From NCBI GenBank assembly GCA_016711485.1, contig JADJSX010000034.1, forward strand, positions 62,001-126,000: a stretch of 64,000 bases of DNA, written 5' to 3'. The notes under the pieces were generated by a model that was not told where the DNA came from, searched no databases, and worked only from the letters and a program-made list of their open reading frames with translations. Origin of the DNA: Leptospiraceae bacterium (GTDB lineage: Bacteria > Spirochaetota > Leptospiria > Leptospirales > Leptospiraceae). The translations under genes and the position numbers were made by a program. Positions 63,654 through 64,000 of the stretch are shown here, one piece after another. Within the stretch, counting starts at the first letter, position 1, and each line of letters opens with the position of its first letter.

Positions 63654-64000
63654 TTACCTACTCATTATAACAAATAGATACCCCTTTTTTTTCATTTTAT
63701 TCATTGTGTTTTCCTTCCGTAAATACCTACAAAAACCATAGAAGAAACAAAGAAACAACCAGATTAAATCTTCCCCTATCGGGGTCTCAGCAAGTGGAGT
63801 CCAATCTCTCCAATTGTTTGTAGTGAAGTCGTAGTCCGATGGGACAGTATCGTACTGGAGACTTTTGAATTTTCGTGCTATGATAGGGGCATACACTGAG
63901 TAGCCCGCATAGTTTGGATGAACGTAATCCGCCATATGTTCGTTACGAGAATCGGAACTCCTTGTGCCCAATAACTTTCCTTAAGCCGTCTTCCGTAAAT
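63654..64000 (-). pseudogene. C-terminal end of an SGNH/GDSL-type hydrolase, probably frameshifted
   Basis: On the minus strand the frame from 63971 reads ADYVHPNYAGYSVYAPIIARKF, the DxxHPNxxGY block of the SGNH hydrolase C-terminus (Asp-x-x-His catalytic dyad). Upstream in the same frame a TAA occurs at once, while a different frame of bases 63972-64000 reads IYGRRLKESYWAQGVPILVT, which fits the preceding strand. So the reading frame seems to shift near 63970. The last 50 residues (LIWLFLCFFYGF...) do not look like this fold. The rest lies outside the window. Sequencing error or true decay cannot be told apart. Confidence 0.5.

Noticed and set aside
1..64000. tRNA, rRNA, CRISPR arrays, prophage or transposase genes
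   Set aside because: None seen on reading both strands; the repeats found are short palindromes and do not have CRISPR spacing.

Overview
This is a 64-kb, AT-rich (by eye roughly one-third G+C), densely coded bacterial chromosome segment. The gene content fits a Gram-negative spirochaete, most likely of the Leptospirales. It has an outer-membrane assembly protein (BamA), lipid A genes (lpxI, lpxB), many lipoproteins with loose spirochaete-type lipoboxes (for example SVNC, LVQC, IFHC), a hisZ-purA pair, a MotA stator protein, fatty-acid activation and thiolase genes, and large multidomain kinase/phosphatase signalling proteins. No rRNA, tRNA, CRISPR array, prophage or intact insertion sequence was seen. 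The taxonomic call is an inference from gene content.

Layout. 1-5 kb: Panacea-like gene and panD, a secreted protein, trhO, a membrane protein and a glycerophosphodiesterase lipoprotein. 4.9-11.1 kb: a tight run exbB-exbD-bamA-pcrA. 11.6-14 kb: purA-hisZ on the minus strand. 14-22 kb: a PlsC-GpsA fusion, a MoxR ATPase, a repeat-rich secreted protein, a degenerate receiver protein and two coupled ankyrin proteins. 22-26.6 kb: an active/inactive M16 peptidase pair, a metallo-beta-lactamase-fold protein and an O-methyltransferase. 26.7-30.5 kb: a 1255-residue lipoprotein ending in a strong terminator. 30.8-35.9 kb: an ethanolamine module (permease, eutB, eutC, zinc alcohol dehydrogenase) split by an antisense slyD. 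35.9-44.7 kb: a minus-strand operon of a membrane-TPR protein, MotA without MotB, and a 1926-residue kinase-like/ATPase/GAF/PP2C protein. 44.8-47.2 kb: fmdB-like gene, lpxI, lpxB. 47.2-54.9 kb: a lipoprotein, an AsmA-like protein, a second UvrD-family helicase, acyl-CoA synthetase and another lipoprotein. 55-57 kb: an OmpR-type two-component pair. 57-61.4 kb: a ferredoxin-cyclase-peroxidase fusion, thiolase, TlpA-like lipoprotein and a bifunctional nuclease. 61.5-64 kb: a membrane protein, an M23 peptidase lipoprotein and a broken SGNH-hydrolase end.

How genes work together. BamA inserts outer-membrane proteins, and LpxI/LpxB act consecutively in lipid A synthesis. Acyl-CoA synthetase and thiolase bracket beta-oxidation. 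The permease, EutBC and alcohol dehydrogenase form a plausible route from ethanolamine to acetaldehyde to ethanol.

The most unusual items are: (i) a single protein joining a 2Fe-2S ferredoxin, a class III adenylate cyclase and a class I-like haem peroxidase that lacks the usual proximal Asp, with long palindromes at both ends of its gene; (ii) the giant protein whose kinase motifs read HTE and DFS; (iii) PlsC fused to a GpsA-like domain with an eroded Rossmann glycine motif; (iv) several families of intergenic palindromes, including related elements that share CCAAAAGTAA termini.
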